Shown here: piece by piece, positions 6,513-15,110 of the stretch
How positions within the stretch are numbered: position 1 is the first letter of the stretch
Layout of the letters: every line of letters begins with the position of its first letter
The notes under the pieces: model-generated
The model's database searches: none
What the model saw: the letters and a program-made list of their open reading frames with translations, nothing else
What the model was told of the DNA's origin: nothing
Origin: Micromonosporaceae bacterium
GTDB taxonomy: Bacteria; Actinomycetota; Actinomycetes; Mycobacteriales; Micromonosporaceae
NCBI GenBank assembly: GCA_019689695.1
Contig: JADGHA010000027.1
Coordinates: 1 to 17,393, forward strand
Direction of reading: 5' to 3'
DNA length: 17,393 nucleotides
Made by a program: the position numbers and the translations under genes

Positions 6513-7922
6513 GTGGCGGCTGAGTCTACGGACGTGTTCGACGTCATAGTGGTGGGTGGTGGCCCGGCCGGCGAGAACGTGGCCGACCGGGTGGTGCGGG
6601 GCGGCCTGACCGCCGCCCTCGTGGAGGGGCACCTACTCGGGGGTGAGTGCTCCTATTACGCCTGCATGCCGAGCAAGGCCCTGCTGCGCCCGGTCGAGCT
6701 GCTGGCCGAGGCGCGGCACGTGCCCGGCCTGCCGGCCGGCCCGCTGGACGTGGCCGCGGTGCTGGCTCGCCGCGACGAGGCCGTCGCCGGGTACCGCGAC
6801 GACGGCCAGGTGCGCTGGGTGGAGCGGGTGCCGGCCACCCTGGTCCGCGGCCACGGCCGGCTCGCCGGGCCGCGCCGGGTCCAGGTCGGCGCGCGGACGC
6901 TGACCGCCCGGCACGCGGTGGTGGTCGCCGTAGGCAGCGACCCCGCACTGCCCGACATCCCCGGCCTCGCCGAGGCGGTGCCGTGGACCAGCCGCGACGC
7001 CACCGCGGTACGCCACGTGCCGCGCCGCCTCGCCGTACTCGGCGGCGGCGTGGTCGCCTGCGAGATGGCACAGGCCCTGCACGCGCTGGGCGCCGAGGAG
7101 ACGATCCTGCTGGTACGCGGGGACCGGCTGCTGGACGCGACCGAGCCGTTCGCCGGTGAGCTCGTCGCGGCGTCGCTGCGGGGCGGCGGCATCGAGATCC
7201 GGTTCGGCGTGTCAGTGCGCCGCGTGCACCGCCCGTCCCCCGGCGGCCCGGTCACCCTGCGCCTGGACGACGGGGGCGAGCTCACCGCGGACGAGCTGCT
7301 GGTGGCGACCGGCCGCACCCCGCGCACCGGGGACCTCGGTCTGTCCACAGTGGGGCTGCCGGACGGCGGCTACCTGCCGGTCGACGACAGCATGCGGGTG
7401 ACCACGGTGGACGGCGGCTGGCTGTACGCGGTGGGCGACGCCAACGGGCGCAACCTGCTCACCCACATGGGCAAGTACCAGGCCCGGGTGTGCGGCGACG
7501 CGATCGCCGCACGCGCCCGTGGCGGGCCCGACGACGTGCCCGCGCTGCGCGCCACCGCGGACGGCCTCGGCGCACCGCAGGTGATCTTCACCACGCCGCA
7601 GGTGTGCGCGGTGGGCCTGACCGAGCGGCAGGCCCGCGAGCAGGGGCTGCCGGTGCGGACCGTGGAGTACGACCTCGGCCGCGTGGCCGGGGCGTACCTG
7701 CTCGGTGACGGGTACACCGGGCGTGCCAAGGCGGTCGTGGACACCCGGCGGCGGGTGCTGCTGGGGGTGACCTTCGTCGGACCGGGCGTCGCCGAGCTGC
7801 TGCACTCCGCCACCATCGCGGTGGTCGGGGAGGTCACCCTGGACCGGCTCTGGCACGCCGTGCCCGCCTTCCCCACCGTGAGCGAGGTGTGGCTGCGGCT
7901 GCTGGAGGCGTACGGGTTGTAG
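6513..7922 (+). CDS. FAD-dependent NAD(P) disulfide oxidoreductase-family protein
   Basis: A 469-aa flavoprotein of the lipoamide dehydrogenase / mercuric reductase superfamily. Seen in order: FAD-binding VIVVGGGPAGENVA (11-24), a redox-cysteine region GGECSYYACMPSK (43-55) with C46 and C51, NAD(P)-binding LAVLGGGVVACEMA (173-186), FAD motif LYAVGDANG (304-312) and a C-terminal dimerisation domain. The conserved HPTxSE motif that supplies the catalytic His-Glu pair reads FPTVSE (453-458), so the histidine is replaced by phenylalanine. The cysteine spacing (C-x4-C) is normal. It is unlikely to be a true lipoamide dehydrogenase and the substrate is unknown; a quinone or other electron acceptor is possible, as for mycobacterial LpdA. 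No lipoate-enzyme genes lie nearby. Start chosen from the -10 element. Confidence 0.88.
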   Translation: MAAESTDVFDVIVVGGGPAGENVADRVVRGGLTAALVEGHLLGGECSYYACMPSKALLRPVELLAEARHVPGLPAGPLDVAAVLARRDEAVAGYRDDGQVRWVERVPATLVRGHGRLAGPRRVQVGARTLTARHAVVVAVGSDPALPDIPGLAEAVPWTSRDATAVRHVPRRLAVLGGGVVACEMAQALHALGAEETILLVRGDRLLDATEPFAGELVAASLRGGGIEIRFGVSVRRVHRPSPGGPVTLRLDDGGELTADELLVATGRTPRTGDLGLSTVGLPDGGYLPVDDSMRVTTVDGGWLYAVGDANGRNLLTHMGKYQARVCGDAIAARARGGPDDVPALRATADGLGAPQVIFTTPQVCAVGLTERQAREQGLPVRTVEYDLGRVAGAYLLGDGYTGRAKAVVDTRRRVLLGVTFVGPGVAELLHSATIAVVGEVTLDRLWHAVPAFPTVSEVWLRLLEAYGL

Positions 7923-7942
7923 GCCCGGTTGGCCGCCGGAGG

Positions 7943-7955
7943 TAACGTGCCTGCC
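7943..7955 (+). promoter_or_regulatory. -10 element of the TM2 gene (leaderless), or GGAGG-led start
   Basis: TAACGT (7943-7948) is followed by 7 nt and ATG 7956. A competing signal is GGAGG at 7938-7942, 4 nt before the in-frame GTG 7947; that start would add three residues. The two readings cannot be separated by eye. Confidence 0.4.
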
Positions 7956-8591
7956 ATGACGACGCCTCCGCCGTACGGTCAGGATCCGACGGCGCCCCCG
8001 CCGCCTGGACAGGACCCGTACGGGCCGCCCGCCGGGCCGCCGCAGGACCCCTACCAGCAGCCGGAAAGGCCGCCGCAGGACCCCTACCAGCAGCCGGACG
8101 GGCCGCAGCCGCCGCCGGGGTATCCGCCGCAGCCCGGATACCCGCAGCCACCAGGCTTCCAGGTTTCGGGCCCGCCGACGTACCCGGTCTCCGGTGGCGG
8201 CCAGCCCTACTCGCCCTACCCGCCGCCGGGCTACCCAGCGGGGCCTTTCTCACAAGGCGCGCCGGGCTACGGCTTCGACCCGGTGACCGGCCAGGCGTAC
8301 TCGGACAAGTCCAAGCTGGCCGCCGGACTGCTGCAGCTGCTGCCCGGCTTCTTCCTCGGCCTGGGTGGCATCGGCCGGCTCTACGCCGGCCACACCTCGA
8401 TCGGCGTGGCGCAGATCGTGGTCAGCGCCTTCGCGTACATTTCAATCTGCTGCTCGGTCGCCACCCTCGGCCTGGCGCTCGTGGTCGCCATACCGGCCGC
8501 GATCGCCGGCTGGCTCTGGCCGGTCATCGACGGCATCGTCCTGCTCGCCGGCCGCCCCGCCGACGCGCAGGGCCGCCTGCTGCGTCCCTGA
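7956..8591 (+). CDS. Proline-rich TM2-domain membrane protein
   Basis: A 211-aa protein. Residues 1-115 are Pro/Gly/Tyr/Gln-rich and probably disordered, with repeats such as PPQDPYQQP. From about 116 it is a TM2 domain: the lead-in TGQAYSDKSKLAAGLLQL, then LGLGGIGRLYAGHTSIGVAQI, with hydrophobic helices near 121-140, 148-180 and 181-198. TM2 proteins are small bacterial membrane proteins without a settled function. The proline-rich half should lie on one side of the membrane as a flexible arm. ATG 7956 is taken as the start; GTG 7947 is the alternative. It follows the oxidoreductase by 33 nt on the same strand but appears to have its own promoter. Confidence 0.88.
   Translation: MTTPPPYGQDPTAPPPPGQDPYGPPAGPPQDPYQQPERPPQDPYQQPDGPQPPPGYPPQPGYPQPPGFQVSGPPTYPVSGGGQPYSPYPPPGYPAGPFSQGAPGYGFDPVTGQAYSDKSKLAAGLLQLLPGFFLGLGGIGRLYAGHTSIGVAQIVVSAFAYISICCSVATLGLALVVAIPAAIAGWLWPVIDGIVLLAGRPADAQGRLLRP
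8035..8098. repeat. 33-bp-period tandem repeat in the TM2 gene
   Basis: Bases 8035-8065 and 8068-8098 are identical 31-mers spaced 33 bp apart. They encode two copies of an 11-residue unit built on PPQDPYQQP. The identity suggests recent duplication. Confidence 0.9.
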
Positions 8592-8782
8592 CCCGCAAGA
8601 CCTGCGCATTTTCCGGCAAATGCCTGTCGCGCGGCGTCCCGTCCCCGCACCTTCTCGGACAATGCGAGGTCGGGCCTAGGCATACCTAGGGCGGAAACCT
8701 TCCGCCCTAGGTATGTGCGGTACGGGAAAGATAGGTCACCGCTTCCGATGGCGTGCCTCGGTCGTCGCTCCACGATGGAGGC
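8592..8782. other. Intergenic region between the TM2 gene and the small ORF
   Basis: This 191-nt stretch has no good coding frame and is less GC-rich than its flanks. It holds a 6-bp AT-rich hairpin (GCATTT 8606-8611 with AAATGC 8618-8623), a partly similar pair of 12-mers (8612-8623 and 8654-8665, 8 of 12 bases identical) and the large perfect hairpin at 8681-8715. Confidence 0.6.
8681..8715. terminator. Perfect 16-bp hairpin, probable terminator
   Basis: CATACCTAGGGCGGAA (8681-8696) is the exact reverse complement of 8700-8715, separated by a 3-nt loop. No T-run follows on either strand. It lies 90 nt after the TM2 gene and 68 nt before the next ORF, which fits a terminator of the I-shaped actinobacterial type. 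CCTAGG occurs three times (8675, 8685, 8706). A regulator-binding palindrome or a small mobile repeat are alternatives. Confidence 0.55.
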
Positions 8783-8998
8783 ATGCTGACCCACCCAGAT
8801 TTGCTCATGGCCGAGCTGCGCTTCCGGGAGCGCGAGCTGATCGCCGAGGCGGATCGCCGCCGGCGGCTCGCGTTCGCCCGCCACCCGCAGCGCCCGCCTA
8901 CCGGCGGCCGCGGTGGCCGAAACAGAACGGCGGCCGGGGTCCGCCCCGACGGTACCCTGGCTGCGTGCGAACCTCGCGTGGCGGCGCCAGCCCGGTGA
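8783..8998 (+). CDS. Small helical protein of unknown function
   Basis: A 71-aa ORF. The first half, MLTHPDLLMAELRFRERELI and on to RHP, is a charged amphipathic helix with GC-ending codons as expected for a real gene here. The last 30 residues are Gly/Arg/Pro-rich with more ordinary codon use. It resembles the short HPD-L-x4-R-x3-E-type proteins often left as hypothetical in actinomycetes; I cannot name a family. The start is uncertain: GGAGG at 8777-8781 is only 1 nt from ATG 8783, but CACGAT at 8771-8776 would serve as a -10 for a leaderless ATG. Its end overlaps the LuxR-type gene, and its TGA (8996-8998) shares a base with an in-frame ATG of that gene at 8998, a typical coupling arrangement. 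Confidence 0.5.
   Translation: MLTHPDLLMAELRFRERELIAEADRRRRLAFARHPQRPPTGGRGGRNRTAAGVRPDGTLAACEPRVAAPAR
8953..8964 (+). promoter_or_regulatory. -10 element of the LuxR-type regulator gene (leaderless)
   Basis: TACCCT (8953-8958) is followed by 6 nt and GTG 8965. No convincing -35 is seen. The element lies inside the small upstream ORF. Confidence 0.45.
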
Positions 8999-11736
8999 TG
9001 ATCGGGCGCGACCGCGAGCTGCGCCAGCTGCGCCAGCTCGCGGCGGACGGCAGGCCGCACGTGGCGGTGGTCGCGGGTGAGCCGGGCATCGGCAAGACCC
9101 GGCTGGTGCAGGAGCTGCTGGCCTGCCTCCCCGCCGACGCGCCGGTGCTGGTCGGGCAGGCCGAGCCGGGCTCGCTGGCCCGGCCGTACGAGGTGCTGCT
9201 GGACGCCCTCGACGGCGCCCGGGCCGGCAGCCCGGGGGCGGCGGACCGGATCGACCAGCGCCGGCTGGATGCGCTGACCGACGCCTCGCGCAGCCCGGTC
9301 GAACGCCTCTACGCCGGGCTGGAGATCGTCACCGGGCTGGTCGGCGACGGCCGGGCCGCGATCGTCTTCGAGGACCTGCACTGGGCCGACTCGGAGAGCG
9401 CCGCACTGTTCGAGCGGCTCGCCGAGCAGCCTGCGCCGCGGCTGCTGGTCGGCACCTACCGGCCGGACGAGGTGGACCGCCGGCATCCGGTCGCCGCCCT
9501 GCTGGCCCGGCTGGAGCGCCGGCACACGGTGACCCACGTGTGGCTGGACCGGTTCGACGAGGCGGAGACGGCGGCCATGATCGCCGCGCTGACCGGGAGC
9601 CCGGCGCCGTACCGGGCGGTCGCCGCGCTGCACCAGCGCACCGGCGGCAACCCGTTCTTCCTGGAGGAGCTGCTGCACGGCCACGTGGGCTGCGATCACA
9701 AGAACTGCGACCTGGCCGACGTAATCGAGCACCCGTTGCCGTGGAGCCTGGCCGAGGTGCTGCGCCGGCAGGTCGATGACCTCAGCCCCCAGGTGCAGCG
9801 CATCGTCGAGGCGGCCGCGGTGCTCGGCTACCGGGTGCCGTTCGACCTGCTCGCCGCGGTCACCGGCGTGGGCGAGGACGAGATGGTTGCGGCGCTGCGG
9901 GAGCTGGTCGCCCGGGGCGTGCTGGTGGAGACCGGCGAGGACGAGTTCACCTTCCGGCACGCGCTGGTCCGCGAGGCGATCGCCGGGCAGCTGCTCGGCC
10001 GGCAGCGCCGCCGGCTGCACGAGGCGGCGCTGGAGGTGCTGCTCGCCGGCGGCGGCAGCGACCCGGCGATGGTCGCCCACCACGCCCGCGCAGCCGGCCG
10101 GTACGACGACATGGTCGCCGCCGCCCGCCGGGGCGCCGCCCTCTACCTGTCCATCGGCTCGGCCTACCAGGCGCTTCAGCTGGCGGAGATGGGGCTGGAG
10201 GAGGCCGGTGAGGACACCGAGCTGCTGTCCGCCGCGGCCCGGGCGGCCTGGCTGGCCGGCCTGCTCGACGACGCGGTCGGCTACGCGCGGCGCTGGCGAG
10301 ACCTGGCGGCCGACGCCACCGAGCGGGCCGACGCGCTCTACCTGATGATCCGGCTCGCCTGGGAGACCGACGAGATCGAGGAGATGCGGGCGCTCACCGA
10401 CGAGGTGGAGCTGCTCATCGCCCAGCTGCCGCCCGGGGCCGACCAGGCCCGGGCGATGACCGCGGTGGCCCAGTCGATGATGCTGCGCGACCAGCCGGAG
10501 GCGGCCACCGCCTGGGCGGACCGGGCGCTCGCCCTGGCCGACGAGTTCGACCTGCCCCGGGTGCGGCTGGCCGCGCTGGTGGAGAAGGGCTCGGCGCTGA
10601 CCGACCGGCCGGCGCTGATCGCCGAGGGCCAGGCGATCCTGGCCGGTCTGGTGGACGAGGCGGAGAAGCTGGGCGAGTGGGTGCTCGCCGCACGCGCGCT
10701 GAACAACCTGGTCCAGGGCGTGCCGCCGGCCGATCCGGCGCAGCACGCGGAGATGCTGGAGCGGATGCGGGTGGACGCGGAGCGGGCCGGGTTCGAGTCG
10801 CTCGCCGTGGCCGCCTACTTCCAGGGCCGGGCCCGGGTGTACCTGCACGAGGGAAACCTGGCCGCGGCGGTCGACGCGCTGGAGCAGGGCCGCAGCCACG
10901 ACCGGCTGTACCAGCGGCGGCGCGGCCGGCGCGCCGACTACCACGCAGTCTTCCTGGCCGGGCTGTACCTGGAAACGAACCAGCTGGACAAGGTGCAGGA
11001 GATCGTCGACGAGTTGCGCGCGCTGCCGCGCATCCAGCGGCTGACCGTGCCGGGCCTCGCCTTCCACCTGGCCTGCCGCCGGGGCGACCTGCCGGCGGCC
11101 GAGCGGGAGCTGGAGAAGGTCTTCGCGGCGCTGGCCGAGCAGTCCTGGCGCAGCGGGTCGCAGGCGCACGACCTGATCTCCGCCGCGATCCACGTGGGCC
11201 TGCCGCTGCCCCGGCTGGAGCGGATGGCGGTCGAACTGCTCGCCGCCGAGGTCTGGGACGACTACCGGACACTGGTCGACGCGCAGGTAGCCGAGGCGCA
11301 CGGCCGGCACGCCGAGGCGACGCAGGGGTACCGCGCGGTGCGGGACTCCGAGGTCATGCCGCCCGCGGTGCGCGGCACCGTGCGGGTCGCCGCGGCCCGC
11401 TGCCTGCTGACGCAGGACCGCCGCGCGGCGGCGGTGGCGGAGCTGGACGAGGCGGCGCGGCTGCTGGCGGACTGGGGCGGCTGGCGGGTGGACCAGCTCA
11501 ACCAGGTACGCGCGCAGGCCGGCCTGGCGCCGGCCGACGGCCGGCGGGCGGTCACCGGCGCGGCCGCGCTGACGCCACGGGAGCGGGAGGTGGCGCTGCT
11601 GATCGCCGACGGCCTGACCAATGCGGAACTGGCCCGCCGGCTGTACATCTCGCCGAAGACGGCCGCCGTGCACGTCTCCAACATCCTGCACAAGCTCGGC
11701 GTCTCCTCGCGCACCGAGGTCTCCGGGCTGCTTTAG
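8965..11736 (+). CDS. ATP-binding LuxR-family transcriptional regulator (MalT/LAL type)
   Basis: A 923-aa regulator. Residues 12-20 (MIGRDRELR) open an AAA/STAND ATPase module with Walker A GEPGIGKT (38-45) and Walker B IVFEDLHW (133-140). A winged-helix-like part contains PLPWSLAEVLRRQVDDLSP and FTFRHALVREAIAGQLLGR. A long alpha-helical, TPR-like sensor region spans roughly 370-860, and the C-terminal 55 residues (869-923) are a LuxR helix-turn-helix: LTPREREVALLIADGLTNAE, then LARRLYISPKTAAVHVSNIL. Such proteins bind an inducer through the helical region and use ATP to switch on target genes. GTG 8965 is chosen for its -10 spacing; ATG 8998, which overlaps the stop of the small upstream ORF, is a serious alternative. 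The next gene, an aldo/keto reductase, has its own promoter and may or may not be a target. Confidence 0.92.
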   Translation: MRTSRGGASPVMIGRDRELRQLRQLAADGRPHVAVVAGEPGIGKTRLVQELLACLPADAPVLVGQAEPGSLARPYEVLLDALDGARAGSPGAADRIDQRRLDALTDASRSPVERLYAGLEIVTGLVGDGRAAIVFEDLHWADSESAALFERLAEQPAPRLLVGTYRPDEVDRRHPVAALLARLERRHTVTHVWLDRFDEAETAAMIAALTGSPAPYRAVAALHQRTGGNPFFLEELLHGHVGCDHKNCDLADVIEHPLPWSLAEVLRRQVDDLSPQVQRIVEAAAVLGYRVPFDLLAAVTGVGEDEMVAALRELVARGVLVETGEDEFTFRHALVREAIAGQLLGRQRRRLHEAALEVLLAGGGSDPAMVAHHARAAGRYDDMVAAARRGAALYLSIGSAYQALQLAEMGLEEAGEDTELLSAAARAAWLAGLLDDAVGYARRWRDLAADATERADALYLMIRLAWETDEIEEMRALTDEVELLIAQLPPGADQARAMTAVAQSMMLRDQPEAATAWADRALALADEFDLPRVRLAALVEKGSALTDRPALIAEGQAILAGLVDEAEKLGEWVLAARALNNLVQGVPPADPAQHAEMLERMRVDAERAGFESLAVAAYFQGRARVYLHEGNLAAAVDALEQGRSHDRLYQRRRGRRADYHAVFLAGLYLETNQLDKVQEIVDELRALPRIQRLTVPGLAFHLACRRGDLPAAERELEKVFAALAEQSWRSGSQAHDLISAAIHVGLPLPRLERMAVELLAAEVWDDYRTLVDAQVAEAHGRHAEATQGYRAVRDSEVMPPAVRGTVRVAAARCLLTQDRRAAAVAELDEAARLLADWGGWRVDQLNQVRAQAGLAPADGRRAVTGAAALTPREREVALLIADGLTNAELARRLYISPKTAAVHVSNILHKLGVSSRTEVSGLL

Positions 11737-11773
11737 TTGACTTCGAGAGCGCTCGAATTCCTAGTGTCGCCTC
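11737..11773 (+). promoter_or_regulatory. Promoter of the aldo/keto reductase gene (leaderless)
   Basis: TTGACT (11737-11742) and TAGTGT (11762-11767) are good -35 and -10 hexamers with a slightly long 19-nt spacer. ATG 11774 follows 6 nt after the -10, with no Shine-Dalgarno. This is the most complete promoter in the window and begins directly after the LuxR-type gene's stop codon. Confidence 0.7.
11742..11757. promoter_or_regulatory. Palindromic operator in the promoter spacer, LacI-family-like
   Basis: TTCGAGAGCGCTCGAA has perfect 6-base outer arms (TTCGAG/CTCGAA) and contains the exact 8-bp palindrome GAGCGCTC at 11747-11754. That core is shared with actinobacterial LacI-family operators such as the CebR box TGGGAGCGCTCCCA. 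It sits between the -35 and -10, so a bound protein would repress. No LacI-type regulator is encoded in the window. Confidence 0.55.
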
Positions 11774-12784
11774 ATGCGGACGATCGAACTGGGCCGCACC
11801 GGCGAGCAGGTGAGCCAGCTCGCGCTCGGGTGCATGTTGATGGGCACGGCGACGGACGAGGCCTCGTCCTTCACCATGCTCGACCGGTACGTCGATGCAG
11901 GCGGGAACTTCCTGGACACCGCGAACTGCTACGCCTGGTGGCCGGGGCGGCAGTACACCGGCGGGGAGAGCGAGTCGCTGCTCGGTCGCTGGTTCACCCG
12001 GACCGGCCGGCGTGACCAGGTCTTCCTGGCCACCAAGGGCAGCGCCTGGGTGCACAACCTGGACCAGGTGTGGGCGGGGCGGGACGAGCCGGACTGGGAC
12101 CTCGCGCGCGCCAACTTCGAGGGCGCGGGCGCGCAGACGCTGCGCCGGGCCGTCGACGACAGCCTGCGCCGGCTGCGGACCGACCACATCGACCTGTACT
12201 ACGTGCACGTCGACGACCGGGCCACGCCGCTGGAGGAGACGCTGGAGGCGCTGGCCGGCATCGTGCGGGCCGGAAAGGTGCGCTACCTCGGCTGGTCGAA
12301 TGTGCGCACCTGGCGGCTGGAGCGGATCCGGCAGCTGTGCCAGCGCAACGGCTGGCCGGCGCCGGTTGCGCTGCAGCAGCAGCACACCTACCTGCGCCGC
12401 CGGGCCGGGCTCGTCCATGACTCTATTGTGGACGATGAGCAGATGGACTACCTGCGCAGCCACGACGACCTCACCCTCGTCGCGTACTCCCCCATCCTCA
12501 AGGGCGTGTACGACGACCCGGCCAAGCGGCGCGGCCACCCGGCGATGGAGCCGTACGAGGGGCCGGACGCGCAGGCGCGCCTGGCGGTGCTCGGCGAGCT
12601 CGCCGACGAGCTGGGCGTGACGCCCAATCAGCTCGTCCTGGCCTGGCTGCTGCACCAGGACTCGCCGCCGCTGGTGCCGCTGATCGGGCCGCGCACCGTC
12701 GAGCAGTACGAGGCGGCGCTACCCGCACTGGACATCAAGCTCACCGACGACCAGCTGCGTCGCCTCGACACCGCGGGCGCGTAA
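11774..12784 (+). CDS. Aldo/keto reductase
   Basis: A 336-aa TIM-barrel NADPH-dependent oxidoreductase. The catalytic tetrad is visible: D48 (NFLDTANCY), Y53, K88 (FLATKGS) and H145 (YYVHVDD). The N-terminus MRTIELGRTGEQVSQLALGC is the usual AKR opening. The end (SPPLVPLIGPRTVEQYEAAL, then LTDDQLRRLD) carries the cofactor-binding segment typical of the family. The length is normal. The substrate is not predictable, but the LacI-like operator overlapping its promoter hints at control by a sugar or sugar derivative. It stands alone between the LuxR-type gene and tex; tex begins 37 nt after its stop codon with its own -10 element. Confidence 0.93.
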   Translation: MRTIELGRTGEQVSQLALGCMLMGTATDEASSFTMLDRYVDAGGNFLDTANCYAWWPGRQYTGGESESLLGRWFTRTGRRDQVFLATKGSAWVHNLDQVWAGRDEPDWDLARANFEGAGAQTLRRAVDDSLRRLRTDHIDLYYVHVDDRATPLEETLEALAGIVRAGKVRYLGWSNVRTWRLERIRQLCQRNGWPAPVALQQQHTYLRRRAGLVHDSIVDDEQMDYLRSHDDLTLVAYSPILKGVYDDPAKRRGHPAMEPYEGPDAQARLAVLGELADELGVTPNQLVLAWLLHQDSPPLVPLIGPRTVEQYEAALPALDIKLTDDQLRRLDTAGA

Positions 12785-12808
12785 CCGGGGGCGGCCTGGC
12801 CGTCATGC

Positions 12809-12821
12809 CAGAATGCTCGGC
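12809..12821 (+). promoter_or_regulatory. -10 element of tex (leaderless)
   Basis: CAGAAT (12809-12814), the same hexamer as at iniA, is followed by 7 nt and GTG 12822. The in-frame ATG at 12813 lies within the -10 itself and is therefore unlikely to be the start. Confidence 0.45.
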
Positions 12822-15098
<2,277 letters not shown>

Positions 15099-15101
<3 letters not shown>

Positions 15102-15110
15102 GCTGCCGTC
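15099..15110 (+). promoter_or_regulatory. -10 element of the GT87 gene, formed by the tex stop codon
   Basis: TAGGCT (15099-15104) begins with the tex stop codon TAG and is followed by 6 nt and GTG 15111. The same hexamer and spacing recur at 16779. No -35 is evident at the proper distance. Confidence 0.45.

Noticed and set aside
5089..6549. 486-codon plus-strand frame inside the HD gene, running past its stop
   Set aside because: Arg/Ala/Gly-rich out-of-frame product; the HD frame holds all conserved motifs.
8713..8964. N-terminal extension of the LuxR-type regulator by 84 codons
   Set aside because: The added residues are Arg/Pro-rich, start inside the hairpin at 8681-8715, and overlap a better small ORF; a -10 element points to GTG 8965.
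8707..11691. 994-codon minus-strand frame opposite the LuxR-type gene
   Set aside because: Shadow of a gene with Walker motifs and a LuxR helix-turn-helix; the antisense product is low complexity.
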